From Lepus europaeus (lineage: Eukaryota > Chordata > Mammalia > Lagomorpha > Leporidae), in the NCBI RefSeq assembly GCF_033115175.1, contig NC_084838.1:38543468-38607467 (forward strand): 64,000 nucleotides of DNA, given 5' to 3'. The notes beneath the pieces are model-generated. The model worked only from the letters and a program-made list of their open reading frames with translations. It did no database searches and was not told the DNA's origin. Shown piece after piece: positions 45,101 to 60,100 of the stretch. A program made the position numbers and the translations under genes. Within the stretch, counting starts at the first letter, position 1. Each line of letters starts with the position of its first letter.

Positions 45101-48100
45101 TGAGGGGATGAGAATAAAATGATAAGGCAGGTGCTGGGTCTGTCTTGCTTGTTGTGTCCTGATGTCTAGAAAAATGCCTGGTGAATCAGAAAACACTTGA
45201 CGAGTGAACACAGCCTTCCAGTTTCCTAAGCGACTTTCTGAGCTTATACTGCAAGGCCCTGATCAAACTGAAAGGCACCAAATGGTGAGAAATCAGTCTC
45301 CCTGCTGCTCCTGTGTCCCAGCCACAGAGCCTCCTCCTTCCAAGATGACCGCTACTGCCAATTTCGTATTTATCTTTGCAAAGACAGCTACTGTAAGAGC
45401 AAGCATTTTACATGCTGATTCAAAGGGGGATGTATGTTTAAAACTGTATTTTTGGCCAAGGATTTTGACCAATTCTTTCCCAGCTGCCTCTCGTATGAGA
45501 GTACCTATTTCCCTGTGTTGTTACCACACTGCCTCTGCCAGTCTGATAGAAGGAGAATGGTATACAACTGTCGCTTTAATTTAACGTACAGTTCTCCTAA
45601 CACGAGGAAGGTTAGGCACTGTGGCCAACAGGCTAGATGTTCGTCAGATTCCTGTACTTTCCTGGCACAGTGAACAGCGAGGTTCCATTTCCCAGTCTCC
45701 CTGACAGCAACTCGTGAGCTACTTGACAGTCACAAATGACTGAGCTCCAGGCAATGGGATACAGCCGGACAGAGTGACGAATGTCACTTTTAGACGTGGC
45801 CCATAAAAGCTCCTCAAGAGCAGCCTCCACCAGCTCCCTCCTCGGATATGCTGACCAGACGCCGAGGACACACAGGATCTGTGGGACCGTGGGAGAGGAC
45901 AGAGTCACTGCGTGGAAGAGCCCTGAGTCTCCAAATGGCCACGTAGAAAGCTACCTTTAGCTGAACTTCTGCTACTGAAAATATTGATATTTTGGAGTAC
46001 CCTAACAAATAAAAGTGTTTTTTCATGTGTTTAAGAACCACTGTATTTTGTTTTCCTGTGTTTATATTTTTGGCCCATTTTTCTATTAGGTTAATCTCTT
46101 TATATTCTGAGAACATTAACTTTTTCTCTGGGATAGTCTTCCCAGTTTGTCTTTTTTTTTTTTTTTTTTTTTTTTAATTTTTTGACAGGCAGAGTGGACA
46201 GTGAGTGAGAGAGAGATGAGAGAAAGGTCTTCCTTTTGCCATTGGTTCACCCTCCAATGGCCACCGTGGCCATTGTGCTTCGGCCGACGCGTTGCGCTGA
46301 TCTGAAGCCAGGAGCCAGGTGCTTCTCCTGGTCTCCCATGCGGGTGCAGGGCCCAAGGACTTGGGCCGTCCTCCACTGCACTCCCGGGCCATAGCAGAGA
46401 GCTGGCCCGAAAGAGGGGCAACCGGGACAGAATCTGGCGCCCTGACCGGGACTAGAACCCAGTGTGCTGGCGTCCCAGGCGGAGGATTAGCCTACTGAGC
46501 CGTGGTGCCGGCCTTCTTTGTTACTATGCAGAAAATCCTGATTTCCTTGTAGCTAAATTTTTCAATCTTGTCTTTTTATATTGGTTTTGTATTATGTCCC
46601 AAAAGTCCTTTTCACATTGAGATTTATTTTCATCCTATTATTAATTATTAAATTATAATTATTAGAAAACAAGCAAACCTCCATCCCACCACCCAACACA
46701 ACCTACGTCATCCTGTTGTCTTTCGCTAGCAGCTGTCTTGGTGCAGGTTTCACTGTATAGAGTTTGGCAGAATGTCCAATTCTCTGTCATTTCTTTTAAC
46801 ATTTCAGAAAATCTTCCCTTCTCTCTACACTGCCTCAGGGATTTTAGGATGGAAGCAACCGTTCTTTCTCCATAAATCCTTCTTAAGTCAAAGATTGTGG
46901 CCCTGGGATGTGTCCTGCTCAGGTCCCCGAGGCAACAAATAAAAACTCAGGTTCCAGAAGGCTGAAATCTGAGGGTCAGCCAGGCACTCGTCCTGGTGGA
47001 TACCACAGACAGAGACCCAGCACTAAGGCCAGGCCACCGTCCTCTGAGCTCACTGAGGACACTGTAGGAGGAGCCCAAACATAACTGCAAACAGTCCTGA
47101 AGTTGCACTTGCAGCTATTTCTCATGTCTAGTTCCTACAATGGAGGCGCATCAATTGAAGAAAACTCCCCTTGACCATCAGGCATAAACAGCTAATAATA
47201 AGAATGCACTCATCTCCCTCATCTCCTCACATGACACTTTCTGTTTCAGTTTTAACAGAACTGCCAGAGCTCCTGGCAGATACCACGCCATCTCTTCATC
47301 ACCAATCGCCACGCCCTATGCTCCTGTTACTCTGCCTTCTGCTTTACACCTTTCTAGACTCAGCTGAGGATCACAGCCACCACGGCCTTCCCAGGCTACA
47401 TGAATGGCTCCACTTCCGGGCTCCCAGTCACACTGCCAGGAAGTTTTGCCTGGCTCTTGTTCACTCCAAACTTGAGGCAGACAGCACTTCTCCTTTGTCT
47501 GGCACACGGGAGATGCTTCAAGTTCTGCTCTTCTGTTCAAAAAAATGCAAAGAGCCATTGGACTCACCTCTGGGTTTTTTGGCAGGGGTTAGGATGGCAC
47601 GGATCCTTTGAGATGCATGATCCGAACTCAAACTGATGATCTTGGAGACCCACGCAGCGAGCAATGCAGGCGCTGGGGTAAGTGCGTCCGTTCTGCCCAC
47701 ACACAGGGACAAACTGATCTGCACAGTTGCAGGGCAGACCTGCAGCGAGGAAACAGTCTCAGCAATATGCCTGGTACATCCCCTTCCCTAGCAAGGCGGG
47801 CCATTCACAGTCACAGGAGGTACAGCAGAATTGTAAATCAGGGCATTAAAATAACTTCCTCTGTCTGATGAAGTTCTGGAAGGCAGCAGGACTCCGAGAA
47901 GCCCTTCGTCCCTGCGATGGCTCTCCCCTGTCCTTTAGCTGCCGGCTCAGGGAGGGCCTCCAGACCCTGACCTCGGCTGGACACCCTGTAAACAGGATGT
48001 TGGCAGGAAAAGTAAAGCGTGTTTCTCCCAGTCTGGCACATAAAATGTAGAGTTTAGATGTCTGAGTTTGGCTTGGGGGATTTCTTGAACGTGAAAGGTG

Positions 48101-51100
48101 ATTACCACTACCAAACAAAGCGAAAGTTGTCAGCCCCTCGTGTAGGTTTCCTCTACTCTCATCTCCTTAGGAAGGAGAAAGAATAAGAAGATAACTTCGG
48201 TAATTGCTGTAATTTTAAGACTTAGAAAATTTTTTTTGACAGGTAGAGTTAGACAGTGAGAGAGACAGAGACAGAGAGAAAAAGGTTTTCCTTCTGTTGG
48301 TTCATCCCCAAAATGGCCACTACGGCTGGCGCACCTCGCTGATCCGAAGCCAGGAGCCAAGTGCTTCCTCCTGGTCTCCCATGCGGGTGCAGGGGCCCAA
48401 GCACTTGGGCCATCCTCCACTGCCTTCCCGGGCCACAGCAGAGAGCTGCACTGGAAGAGGAGCAACCAGGACAGAATTCAGCGTTCCAACCGGGACTAGA
48501 ACCCAGGGTGCCGGTGCCGCAGGCGGAGGATTAGCCAAGTGAGCCGTGGCGCCGGCCAGACTTAGACATTTTTATGAATGTCTTCTCTCTGAGTCACAGT
48601 TGGATGGGGCTCTGAGTCCCAAGGAATGTGGCATACTTTGGGACCAGTAAAATTTCCTTTCCGCCAGCTAAATAGACATTGACTTAATTTATTCCAGGAC
48701 ACAAGGGCCACACACTATAAGGAACAAGTGCCTTTCTACTTTTTTTTTTTTTTTTTGACAGGCAGAGTAGACAGTGAGAGAGAGACAGAGAGAGAAAGGT
48801 CTTCCTTTGCCATTGGTTCACCCCCGCAATGGCTGCTGTGGCTGGCACGCTGCGACTGGCGCACCGCGCTGATCTGAAGCCAGGAGCCAGGTACTTTATC
48901 CTGGTCTCCCATGTGGGTGCAGGGCCCAAGCACTTGGGCCATCCTCCACTGCACTGCTGGGCCACAGCAGAGAGCTGGACTGGAAGAGGAGCAACTGGGA
49001 CAGAATCTGGCGCCCCGACTGGGACTAGAACCGGGGCTGCCAGAGCCGCAGATGGAGGATTAGCCTATTGAGCCGCAGGGCCGGCACGGCCTTTCTACTT
49101 GTAAGTTTCATCTTCCAAACATGCTATGGTTTGGGAATGGGGTGAGCGTCTCCAAGCCTCGATGTGTTGCTATTTAGTCCCCCTTATCAGGTACTAAGAG
49201 GGTAGAAACTCAACCTGATTTTATGGTGTTAGAGGTGGGGCCTTTGGAAAGTGATTAGAATCAGATGAGGTCGTGGGGTGACTGAATCCTGGTGGATTCA
49301 TAGGAAGAGGGAGAGAAACCACACCCACACACGTGTGCCCATCCTCCCTGTCTCCTGCTTGGTGATGCTCTGTGCTGCCTTGGGACTTTGCCAGCAAGGA
49401 GGCCATCATCAGGTACGTTCCAGAACTACGGGCCAAAATAAACCTCTTTTCTTTATGAAGTAGCCTCCCTTAGGTATCTCATCATAGTAAGGAAAAATGA
49501 CTGATGCAGACAAAACACAAAGTAAGTTTTCCTTGTAAATCCCGAGTCACCCTTCATCCCCATATCCCTCTGTGGATGGACTGAACTTTCCCCATCAGAG
49601 GAGAGCAGAAAAAGACTAGTCATACAAGAGGATGGCAGCAACACTGAACTCAGAGCAGTTAGCCCTTCTTTTACTCCCCCGTCAGTGTGCTGTTCACTTA
49701 TTTCCAATCTCTTTTGTTTCTAATGGGTTAGAAGCACCAGGTTGGCAAACCCTTCTCTTCTCTTGCCCCCCAACCAATCCCCGCCGCTCTCCAGGTATAT
49801 ACTAACTCCAGGGGAGAGTCAGGTCGCCACTGCAGCAGCATGAGATGGGGCAAGGACAGGTACCTAGCACCTCTTTACCCAGAACCAAGAATACTGCAGA
49901 TCTGGGAAAACAGACATGAAGAGACACCAGCAGACTGTGCGCTGCTGTTAGCTGTAGCTTCATAAGAGAAAAGCATTCCACGTCATCAGCTTTTCACTTC
50001 AACGGTAGCTGGTTTGAGCGTAACGCCAGCAGTGAGAGGCACAGTAGAGTCAGAAGAGTATATTCTGGAATAGTGCTTGTGGGAGACAAAATGAACCTGT
50101 AAGCTAAGGTAGGTAGTGGAAGAAGGGGATAAGAAACACACTGAGGAAATCCATGGACATTTTTAGCTATAATGGTAGGGGTTACGTGGGGTATTTTACC
50201 AGGCAGAAAAGTTCCATTTAATTCAAATCACCCCAATCACTGGCCCTGTTCTTACTCACGGAATTCCAGAACACTAGTTTAATGCCTTCAACGCAGAGAG
50301 GACGGAGCTAGGACCCACTAAGGGTAAGTATCTGTATTCATTTGACTGTGCACATCTGCAGTTAACACAAGATGACACAGGCTGCCCTGAAGGGAAAAAT
50401 GGGTTCAAAGCAATGATGGCCCCAGGCCGGCCTCACCGGTGAAGGCACGCCGGTCGTCTTCTGCGCTGTGCTCACTGAGGCAGAGGCGGGTGGAGCACAC
50501 CAAACTGCCCGCAAAGCAAGAACAGACATTGCAGTCGACCTTAAAGGATGTTCCGTGACCTGAGAGAAAGAGCAAGAGAATGCTGATCTATAACCGTGTG
50601 CTGAGAAATAGAGCCCAAGTTAAAAAGCTTATTATACTGTTTACAAAGTTTTTTTTTTTTAAAGATTTATTTTATTTGTTTGAAAGACAGTTACAAGAAA
50701 AGCAGAGACAGAGAGAGAGGTCCTCCATCCGCTGGTTCACTCCCCAGATGGCTGCAACGGCCAGAGCTGTGCCGATCTGAAGCCAGGAGCCAGGCGCTTC
50801 TTCTAGGCCTCCCACGTGGGTGCAGGGGCCCAAGCACTTGGGCCATCTTCTACTGCTTTCCCAGGCCATAGCAGAGAGCTGGATCAGAAGAGGGGCAACC
50901 AGGACTAGAACCGGCGCCAATATGGGATGCCAGCCCTGCAAGGCCAGGGCTTTAACCCTCTGCGCCACAGCCCCGGCCCCAGTTTAGAAAGTTTTAAGAT
51001 GGAAATGCTTGAAAGATGGCTTCTGAATGTACACACTCAGGAGTTAAATCTGTGATATTCGTATCTTCGTATCACCTCCCACCTTACTCCTCCAATCCCT

Positions 51101-54100
51101 AAGGTGCAGTCTCACCAGCAGGTGCCCTATTCCCTGGGAACCCCCTTCTGTCTCAAGAGCTCTTCTCCACCCCTGAATTTCACTCATCTTTCAGGACCAG
51201 ACTCGATGCCATCTTTGGGTTTTGCATCTGAAGCCTGGGCTGCAGCCCTGGCAAGAATGACCAGCGCCCAGAATAGCACTCGGTCTGCACCACGTAAAGC
51301 AGGATCTCATCCTGCATCCCAGGGTCAGCCCCGCAGGCACTAGAGTGCTCTTTGATATAAAATAGGCATTTAGTTAGTGGATGTTTACAGAGGGAGTGAA
51401 TTTGTTCTCAGATATTTTCTGTGACACAAGATACTTACCTTCACATTTTAGCCAAGTAGAATGTGGACTAAGAAACAAGTATGTGACTTGTTCTAGGGTG
51501 GAAATTTATAAGCTCACTTTAGCCAAGAGCACTTTTGTTTCAAATAACGTCTCACACAGAAGAGAAAACCAAAAAACACATAAAAGCTGACCTACCATAG
51601 TTGCTGGGGTGGGAGATGGGAGTAGGGATGTTCCTGCAGAGTGAGCAGTGGGGAGGGGCACATCCTGACAGTGACATTTTATCATAATTTTTGAAGTCCT
51701 ATATTAACATAAACAGTTGTTAGAGCTATTCAGCAAAAGATGGTAAAGGAAGCAATGGGAAAGCAAGACTCTAAGTTTTAGGGAAGGCAACCAGCGGGCA
51801 TACCCCTAACCAAACAGTACAGTTTCTGTCCTTGCCTGCCCCCCTGATGTAAGACTGTTTCTCTCCTGGTGAAGTGGGGGTGGGGTGGAAGTGTGGTAGA
51901 GGAAGGGTTAGGGAGGAGGGTGCCTATGTCCCTGGCTGTGCCCAGCTTTGCAGTCAAGTAGGCCTGGGGCTGAACCCTGCACTGGTTACTTATTATCTGG
52001 GTGGCCTCTTTGAGCATCAGCTTCCTCATCTATGCAACTGGGGATAATAATACCTCTGTGAAAGAGAGCTTGGAGGATTAAATGAGATAAGGTAGGCAAG
52101 ATTTAGCCTTGTGCTTAGCACAGGATAGAAAGTTAACAAGCCTTAGCCATTAGCCTCCTTTCTGAGGGGCTTCTAAGAAGGTGCCTGAGAAGTCCTACTG
52201 TTCTGTGAGAATCTGATGGTAGACCTTACTCTTTGGTGAGAACCCATTCAATGTTCTTCCTACAAAGTTAAGATAACCAATCTCATTTGAAAAACAAAAC
52301 TAGAACAAAAACAAACAAAACAAATAAACAACAACAACAACAAAAACAGGGGCAAGTATTTGGCCTAGCAATCAAGATTCCAGTTAAGATGCCTGTGGGA
52401 GTTGGCACTGTGGTGCACTGGGTTAGGATATGGCTTGCAATGCTGGCATCAGAGTGCCTGTTCGAGTCCTGTCTATTCCACTTCCAATTCAGTTCCCTGT
52501 TAATGCTCCTGAGAACACAGTGGATGACGGCCCAAGTATGTGGGTCCCTGCCCACCACGTGGGAGATCAGGTTCCTGGCTTCTCCGGGCCTAGCCCTGGA
52601 CACTGTAGCCGTTTGGGAAGTGAATGAGCGGATGGAAGATTCTCTCTCTTCTTCTTTCTTTGTCACTCTGCCTTTCAAAGACAGAAATTTTAAAAAAATA
52701 TTAAAAACCAAAATGATGCCTGCCTCACACAGTGGAGTGTCTGGGTTTGATACTGGCTGCAGCTCTTGATGTCAGCTTCCCGCTAATGTGTACCCTGACA
52801 GGCAGCGGTGGCGGCTCCAGTAATTGAGTTTCTGTGACCCATGTGGGAGACCTAGATTGAGTTTGTAGCCACCAGCTTCAGCCTCAGCCAAGGGGCCACT
52901 GCAGGCATCTGGAATGTGAACCAGTGGATGGGAGCTGTCTCTCTCTCTCTCGCTGCCTCTCAGATAAATAAATAAATATATATATTTTTTAAAAAAGTAA
53001 AACAGAAACATTTGAAAAAACATAAAAACAAAAATCACAAATATAGTTTAAGACTTACTTTTTCTTTTTCCTCCAACAATGCAAGACTTCTGGAGGTCTA
53101 TACAGTGCATTTCCATACAGTTTTCCAAGAGTCCACTTTGCCCACACGAACAGATTTTATAACAACCAACTTCCCCTGCAGACGATGGCACCTGGATTAG
53201 GGTCCCTTGACGGACGATGAAATCAGAAGCTTCTCCCAGTTTGCAGCCTGCATAAACAAAAATTAGCTGAGAGAGACGGCACTGTTCTAGGATGCTGCTT
53301 TATGATCTCAGATACACTTGATGAAAGACTTGTAGGTATTGTGTAGCTAGTAAATATTATGGAATAGGATTTGCACCAAATTAAAAAATTGTTTTGGTTC
53401 ACTGGCCATAAATACATCCTCTCAAATGAGAATTTCATGTTCTGAGGGAGAGTGCCGATTAAGGACCTGTACCCCCAAACTAGTGACAGTTCAGTGCAAA
53501 AATCCTATTAAGATATGTGCCTTTAAAGTTCTTTTTAAAATAAATTCATTTATTTTTATTTTATTTGAAAGACAGACAGATCTTCCACCTACTGGTTCAC
53601 TCTCCAGATTCCCCTAATGGTCAAGGCCAGGTCAAAGTCAGGAGCCTGGAACCCATTCTTTTGTGGGTGGCAGGGACCCAAATACTTTAGCCATCATCTG
53701 CTGCCTTCCCAGAGTGTGCATTACTAGGAAGCTGGATCAGAAGTGGAGCCAGGATTTGAACCAAGGCACTCTGAAAGAGGATGTGGATATCCCAAATGTC
53801 AACTTAACTGAGATGCAAAATGCCTTGCCTTGTAGCTTATAATTTATTTGGGCAATCAAAGATATTTTAAAATCACAGATATTTTTTAATCTATGATTTT
53901 TAAATCATGGATAGGTTTTTTTAAAAGATTTATTTATTTATTTGAAAGAGTAACACAGAAAGAGATTGGTTCACTCTCCAATTGGCAGCAACAGCCGGAG
54001 CTGAGCCAATCCAAAGCCAGGAGCCAGGAGCTTCTTCTGGGTCTCCCACATGGGTGCAGGGGCCCAAGGGCCTGGGCCATCTTCTGCTGCCCTCCCAGGC

Positions 54101-57100
54101 CATAGCAGAGAGCTGGATTGGAAGTGGAGCAGCCGAGACTTGAACCTGGTGCCCATGTGGGATGCTGGCAGTGCGGGTGGTGGCTTTACCTGCTACTCCA
54201 CAGTGCTGGCCCCAGATAGCTTCTAAATGGAGTGCTGGAGATAGATAGTATTTTTAGAATAATCTTGGTCAGGAAAACTTTTAGTGATGGAGTATAAATA
54301 TTCCATAAGCTTAAAGAAAAAGTGAATGGCTGAATGAGCTTGAAGAAAATCCATTTTCTATCTTGGACATTTCTATCTTATTACAAGATAGGCTTTCTGA
54401 GTTTTCTCAGAATTGAATTTGATATTTAAATAATATAAATATAGATGTCACAGAACTGGTGTCGGCGTAGTGGGTAAAGCTACTGCCTGCAATACCAGCA
54501 TCTCATATGGCCACTGGTTCGTGTCCCGATTGCTCCACTTCTGAACCAGCACCCTGCTAATGGCCTGGGAAAAGCACTGGAAGATGGCCCAAGTATTACC
54601 CTGCCACCTATGTGGGAGACCCAGATGAAGCTCCTGGCTCCTGCCATCAGCCTGGCCCAGCACTGGCCATTGCGGCCAACTGGGGAGTGAACCAACAAAT
54701 GGAAAATCTCTCTCTGTCTCTCCCTCTTTCTGTAACTCTTTCAAATAAATGAATAAATCTTTAAAAAAATAAAATACAGGTGTCAAAATTTTAATTAACT
54801 TATTTTCTTGTCCCCTCCAAATTTACCAAATTATAATATGAAGGTTAATGAACAGAAAATATGATCTTGAAATTTAAAACATTCTAACATTTCCAGTGTT
54901 AACAAGATTTATTATGACTCTAAAGCTGATATATCATCGTATTATACAAATACTATAGACATCATGCTTGTTTATTCTTGTGCTTCTTCTTTAAAGATAC
55001 TTTAGGGGCTGGTGCTATGGCATATGAGGTAAAGCTGCATCTGCGATGCTGGCATCCATATGGGTGCTGGTTTGTGTCCTGGCTACTCTACTTCCAACCT
55101 ATCTTCCTGGGAAAAACAATGGAAGACGCCCCAAGAGTTTGGATCCCTGCTGTCCACATGTGAGACCCAGATGAAGCCCCTGGCTTCTGGCTTCAGCCTA
55201 GCCCAGCCCTGGCCAATGCCACCATCTGGGAAGTGAACCAGTGAATGGAAGATCTCTTCTCCTTCTCTGTCACTCTTTCAAATAAATAAGTAAATTAAAA
55301 AAAAAAAAAGATATTTAAAGTGTTGATTCTAATACAATAAATGGCTTCTAAAGGTATTGACAGAAAGACTATCAAAATTCTATGAGATGCAAATATTTTC
55401 AGCCTTAAAATCATACGTACTTCAACATAGCATTAATATTTATGGAGATCACTGTATATCCTATTGAAAATGCCATTTCTCTCTATATTAAAGAAGGCAC
55501 AAGGACGTTGTACAATACACTTTGTAAAACAAGGCAGAGAAAGTACAAAAAGCCTGTCCAAGATTCTTTTATAGTCAAGAATCTTATAGTTCATCATGAG
55601 AGCAAAATTTTGGGTTGATATTATTAGTTTACAATTTAAATGACAAGTGAAAATTACATGTCTTTTTCTGCTTACATAAATAATACATATAACTGAGAAA
55701 ACCTCAAACATTACAGAAAAACATAGAAAACAGTGGCCTTACAATCTCACTCCAAAGACAAGCCCTGTAAAGAAGTGCCAGCTGCATCTGTTTGAGCTCT
55801 CCCACAGCCACACCCACCCCTTACCTTGAACACAAGAGTATGGAAAGCAGGGATCTCCAGACGGACAGCCCTTCCGGTTCACTTCACAAAGCTCATTGGC
55901 TGGGCAAGGATTTGGGTTACAGGGATGAGTTACTTCTTCTACAATGTTACCTAAAGTACTTGGCCCTGAAAAAGACCAAAACAGATCAATTTAACCAATC
56001 TAAATGAGGAAAAGAGGGGGCCAGTACTATAGTGTAGTAGGTTAAGCCTCCGCCTGCAGTGCTGGCATTGCATATGGGTACCAGTTCAAGTCCTGGCTGC
56101 TCCACTTTCAATCCAGCTCCCAACTAATGTGCCTGGGAAAGCAGTAGAGGATGGCCCAAGTGCTTGGGTCCCTGCACCCATGTGGGAGACCTGGAGGAGG
56201 CTCCTGGCTCCTGGCTTTGGATCAGCCCAGCACAGGCCATTGTGGCTGTTTGGGGAGTGAACCAGCAGATAGAAGACCTTTCTCTCTCTCTGTAACTCTG
56301 CCTCTCAAATAAATAAATAGGTAAATAAATATTTTAAAGAAAGAGAGAGAGAGAGAGAGAGAGGAAAAGAGGTCTGTAAATGATCTAAATTAATTATGGC
56401 TGCAATAAATGGAGAGCTTATAAGGATCCAACAAAGCCTGGTTATAAGAAACTACTAAAATACTCAGGTTCTCTCTCATTTGTGCATTTGAAATAAACAT
56501 ACACACAGTCATTCATTTGTTTATTACTGGCACCTCCAACATGCCTGGCAAAGCTCTAGGTGTTGGAGACACAGTGATGAACAAAATAGACAAGTCTCCA
56601 ACATACAATTTACAAATGGTAGAGAAATAGACTATACATATATGTAAACAAAAAGAAAGATAATTATAAGTAATAAGTAGTGGTAAGAGATAGAAAGTGA
56701 CATGTATATTTTGGATAGGGTGGTCAAAAAGGTGCTTATGTCTACAAGGGATAATTTAACATATTTTTAACACAAAAATGATAATTTATCACAGTAGCAT
56801 GGACTCCACAATATGATTATATTTAACTTTTGGAATCATGACCAAGGAAGTCTCCCTAATAGACAATATGTGTGACATCTAAACAGAACAGAACAGCAAG
56901 CAACACTGTTTCCTGACCTCTCTCCCGTTGAAATAGCTTCCTTCCACACATGGATTTGACTTCTGTAACAGGGTCTAGGTGATCACCTTTGTTTTGCTTA
57001 CTTGATTTTAGGACAGACTCAGACTTTAAGACTGATAGAGGCATAAGGGCTTCATCTATCCAGCCCGATTATTTTTTTAAGGAAGTTGAGGCAAAAAGAA

Positions 57101-60100
57101 GCGATCTACTCAAAGTTGCATAGAACTAATGTACAGTCCAATGCTCTCTTTTTTGTCCTGTTGGTCACAAAGATTAAGCATGACAGTTTGTTGATCTTGA
57201 GAAAATGTGGCAGCTACTAGCAGCTACAAATCCACATCCACTTTCTTTCCCCACTTACTAATAGATCCCCAAGTCTACTTAGGATGGCAGTGGCCCCACA
57301 GTTAGAAAGATAATCCTTATAATGTGCACTGGCCAATGAGACGAGGCAGAAATTGTTTGCTCCCCCTGCTTCCTTTTTATTTTTTCACTTTTCCTTCTTC
57401 TTTAAAAAAATTTTTTTTTGTTTGTTTGAATGGCAGAGTTAGAGAGAGAGAGAGATAGAGATGGATGGATCTTCCTCTTCTTCTTCTTCTTTTTTTTTTT
57501 TTTTTGGACAGGCAGAATTAGTGAGAGAGAGAGAGACAGAGAGAAAGGTCTTCCTTTCCATTGGTTCACCCCCCAAATGGTCGCCACGGCCGGCGCGCTG
57601 CACCGATCTGAAGCCAGGAGCCAGGTGCCTCCTCCTGGTCTCCCATGCGGGTGCAGGGCCCCAGCACTTGGGCCATCCTCCACTGCCTTCCTAGGCCACA
57701 GCAGAGAGCTGGACTGGAAGAGGAGCAACAGGGACTGAATCTGGCGCCCCAACCGGGACTAGAACCCGGGGTGCTGGTGCCACAGGCGGAGGATTAGCCA
57801 AGTGAGCCACGGTGCCGGCCTAGGTCTTCCATCCTCTGGTTCACTTCCCAGATGGCTGCAATGGTCAGGGCTGGGCCAGGTCAAAGCCAGGAGCCAGGAG
57901 CTTCATCCAGATCTCCTAAATGGATGGCAGGGGCCCAAACACTTGGGCCATCTTCTGCTGCTTTTCCCAGGCCATTAGCAAGGTGCTGGATCAGAAGTGT
58001 AGCAGCCAGGACACAAAACAGAGCCCATATAGGATGCTGGCATTGCAGGAAGTGGCTTTATCCGCTACACCACAATGCTGGCCTCCTCCTCCTTCCTTTT
58101 TACCATCTCGAACTCCTATAGCTATGTTGTGATGATACAGTACATAAAGTAACCCTGAGGACGGAAGCCTGGTGCTAAGGATGTGAGTGGAGAAAGATAA
58201 GAGGAACATTCCTGATGATGGAGACACCACAGCAGCCCTGGACTATTAGTTTCTAGGTTTTCTTTTACTTATATCTGTTATTCTGTTATTTGCAGTCAAC
58301 TGAGTCCCTAGCTACACAGGAAAACATTGCCTTCCAGCAAGTTTGGAACACCAATGCCCCCTGGCGGCAGTCTACACACTTCCCTTGGAGTCCTGTTTGT
58401 TATCCCCTGGTTTCCACAACACAGTCACCCCACTGCCAAGAAGCTCAGCCCCAAGATCCCTCAATGACATAACAGCTTCCTCCTGTAGCTCTTGGCAGTA
58501 CTTTTTGGCAGACAGAAGTAGAAGTAGTGATTATGAGCTCCATTTTCATGTACTAACCCAGACTATCATTCTCTACTCCATATTGGGGCTATGTCAGCCA
58601 ATGCCTGGCTCAGGTCCACACCCATCTGATGACAGAAAGGTGAATTCTCCCCAGGGGAAAGACGCTTTCTGGTCATATCACGCAAGGAAACAGCAAGACA
58701 TCTGAGAATGCTGGTCCCTGATTCACTGCTTAGAAATCCTGACAAGACTTCATGCCTCCTCAGACTGAAAAAATAATCACTCCTACTTCCATAGTTTAAG
58801 ATGACATGTCTTTCCTGGGCCAAAAAGGCCACACAGATATGAGTCTGTGATCTCAACAGATAAATGCCCTTCCAAAACAAACAAAAAGGCAGAGAAGAAG
58901 GAAGAGTATTTGAAATCTAAAAAACAAATAAGGGGCCGGCACTGTGGCGTAGCGGGTAAACCACTGGCTGCAGTGCAGACACATGGGCCCCAGTTCGAGT
59001 CCCGGCTGCCCCACTTCTGACTGGGAAAGCAGTGGAAGATGGCCCAAGTCCTTGGGCCCCTGCACCTGTGGGGGAGACCTGGAAGAAGCTCCAGGCTCCT
59101 GGCTTTGGATTGGCTGAACTCCGGCCGTTGAGGCCATTTGGGGAGTGAACCAGCGGATGGAAGATCTCTCTCCGCCCTTGCCTCTACGTAACTCTGCCTT
59201 TAAATAAATAAACAAACAAACAAATAAATCTTTTTAAAAACCAAATAAACAAACGACAAAAAGTACTTACTGAGGTATGTGTCCAAAGGTATGCAGTTCT
59301 CTAGGTCATCTGTGGGTGACAGCAGCTCACAAATGCTTTCAGCTGTGTGGTCTTCAGGAAATCTGTTCTGGTCCCCACACTTTTTGAGAATCTCCACACA
59401 ATCTGATCTTGAGAAGAAAACATGCACACAAATTCAGGGCTCAAAGGACTTCCTCATGGTGTTTAATCAGTACCACTTCTCTTCCTGAGGCTTCCCAGGA
59501 AGTGAGTTTTCACAGCTGCATGTTCCTCCGTTGGTTAGGTGTAAAACAGGAGTCTTGGTGGAGCTGAGGCTGAATAGCAAATGGGAAGAATTCCTAACTC
59601 TCTTATCTGAGATCAAAGGCCTTGCTCAAATTTTAGACTTGCCACCTGAACAAGGCCTGTTGAAGGCAGGGGAATTAGTTGGTCCTGGGGCCTTGCTGTT
59701 TTACAAAGACAAGTCATCAAGTCTCACAGCTTCCTGCCTAAAACCAGGGGGCTGTGTTATGGAACACTGGATCTGTACACATGGTGTAGTTTAATTCAGG
59801 ACACACTTACGTACACGACCAGTGCTTTTTACCCATGGATAGAGGTAGAATTCTAAGTAACTGGCGTCTTTCACACAGCAGTGGACCTACTCACAGCCTT
59901 GTCTAATTTTAACAAAGAACTGCTTTATTATAAATGGACTCCAGAGGAATGGGGAACTTGTTATTTCGCCCATTTGTGTCTACTTTTCCCTGTTGTAATT
60001 TGTAACATTTACTCATGATCCCCATGTATTTTGTAAATAATAAGAATAGTGTTTGTTAAATTTGCAAAAAAAATTTAGACATACTGACTGTATCAATGTG

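Larger units (their letters stand above)
57195..58270 (+). mobile_element. Old LTR-like repeat split by nested SINEs, family unassigned
   Basis: Pieces at about 57195-57400 (CACTGGCCAATGAGACGAGG) and 58087-58270 (GATGGAGACACCACAGCAGC then CTGGACTATTAGTTTC) flank the nested C-repeats at 57405-58086 and resemble the repeat type at 45670. Confidence 0.45.

Noticed and set aside
59531..59794. 87-residue plus-strand frame in RECK intron 11
   Set aside because: No homology recognised and no splice or promoter context; probably chance.
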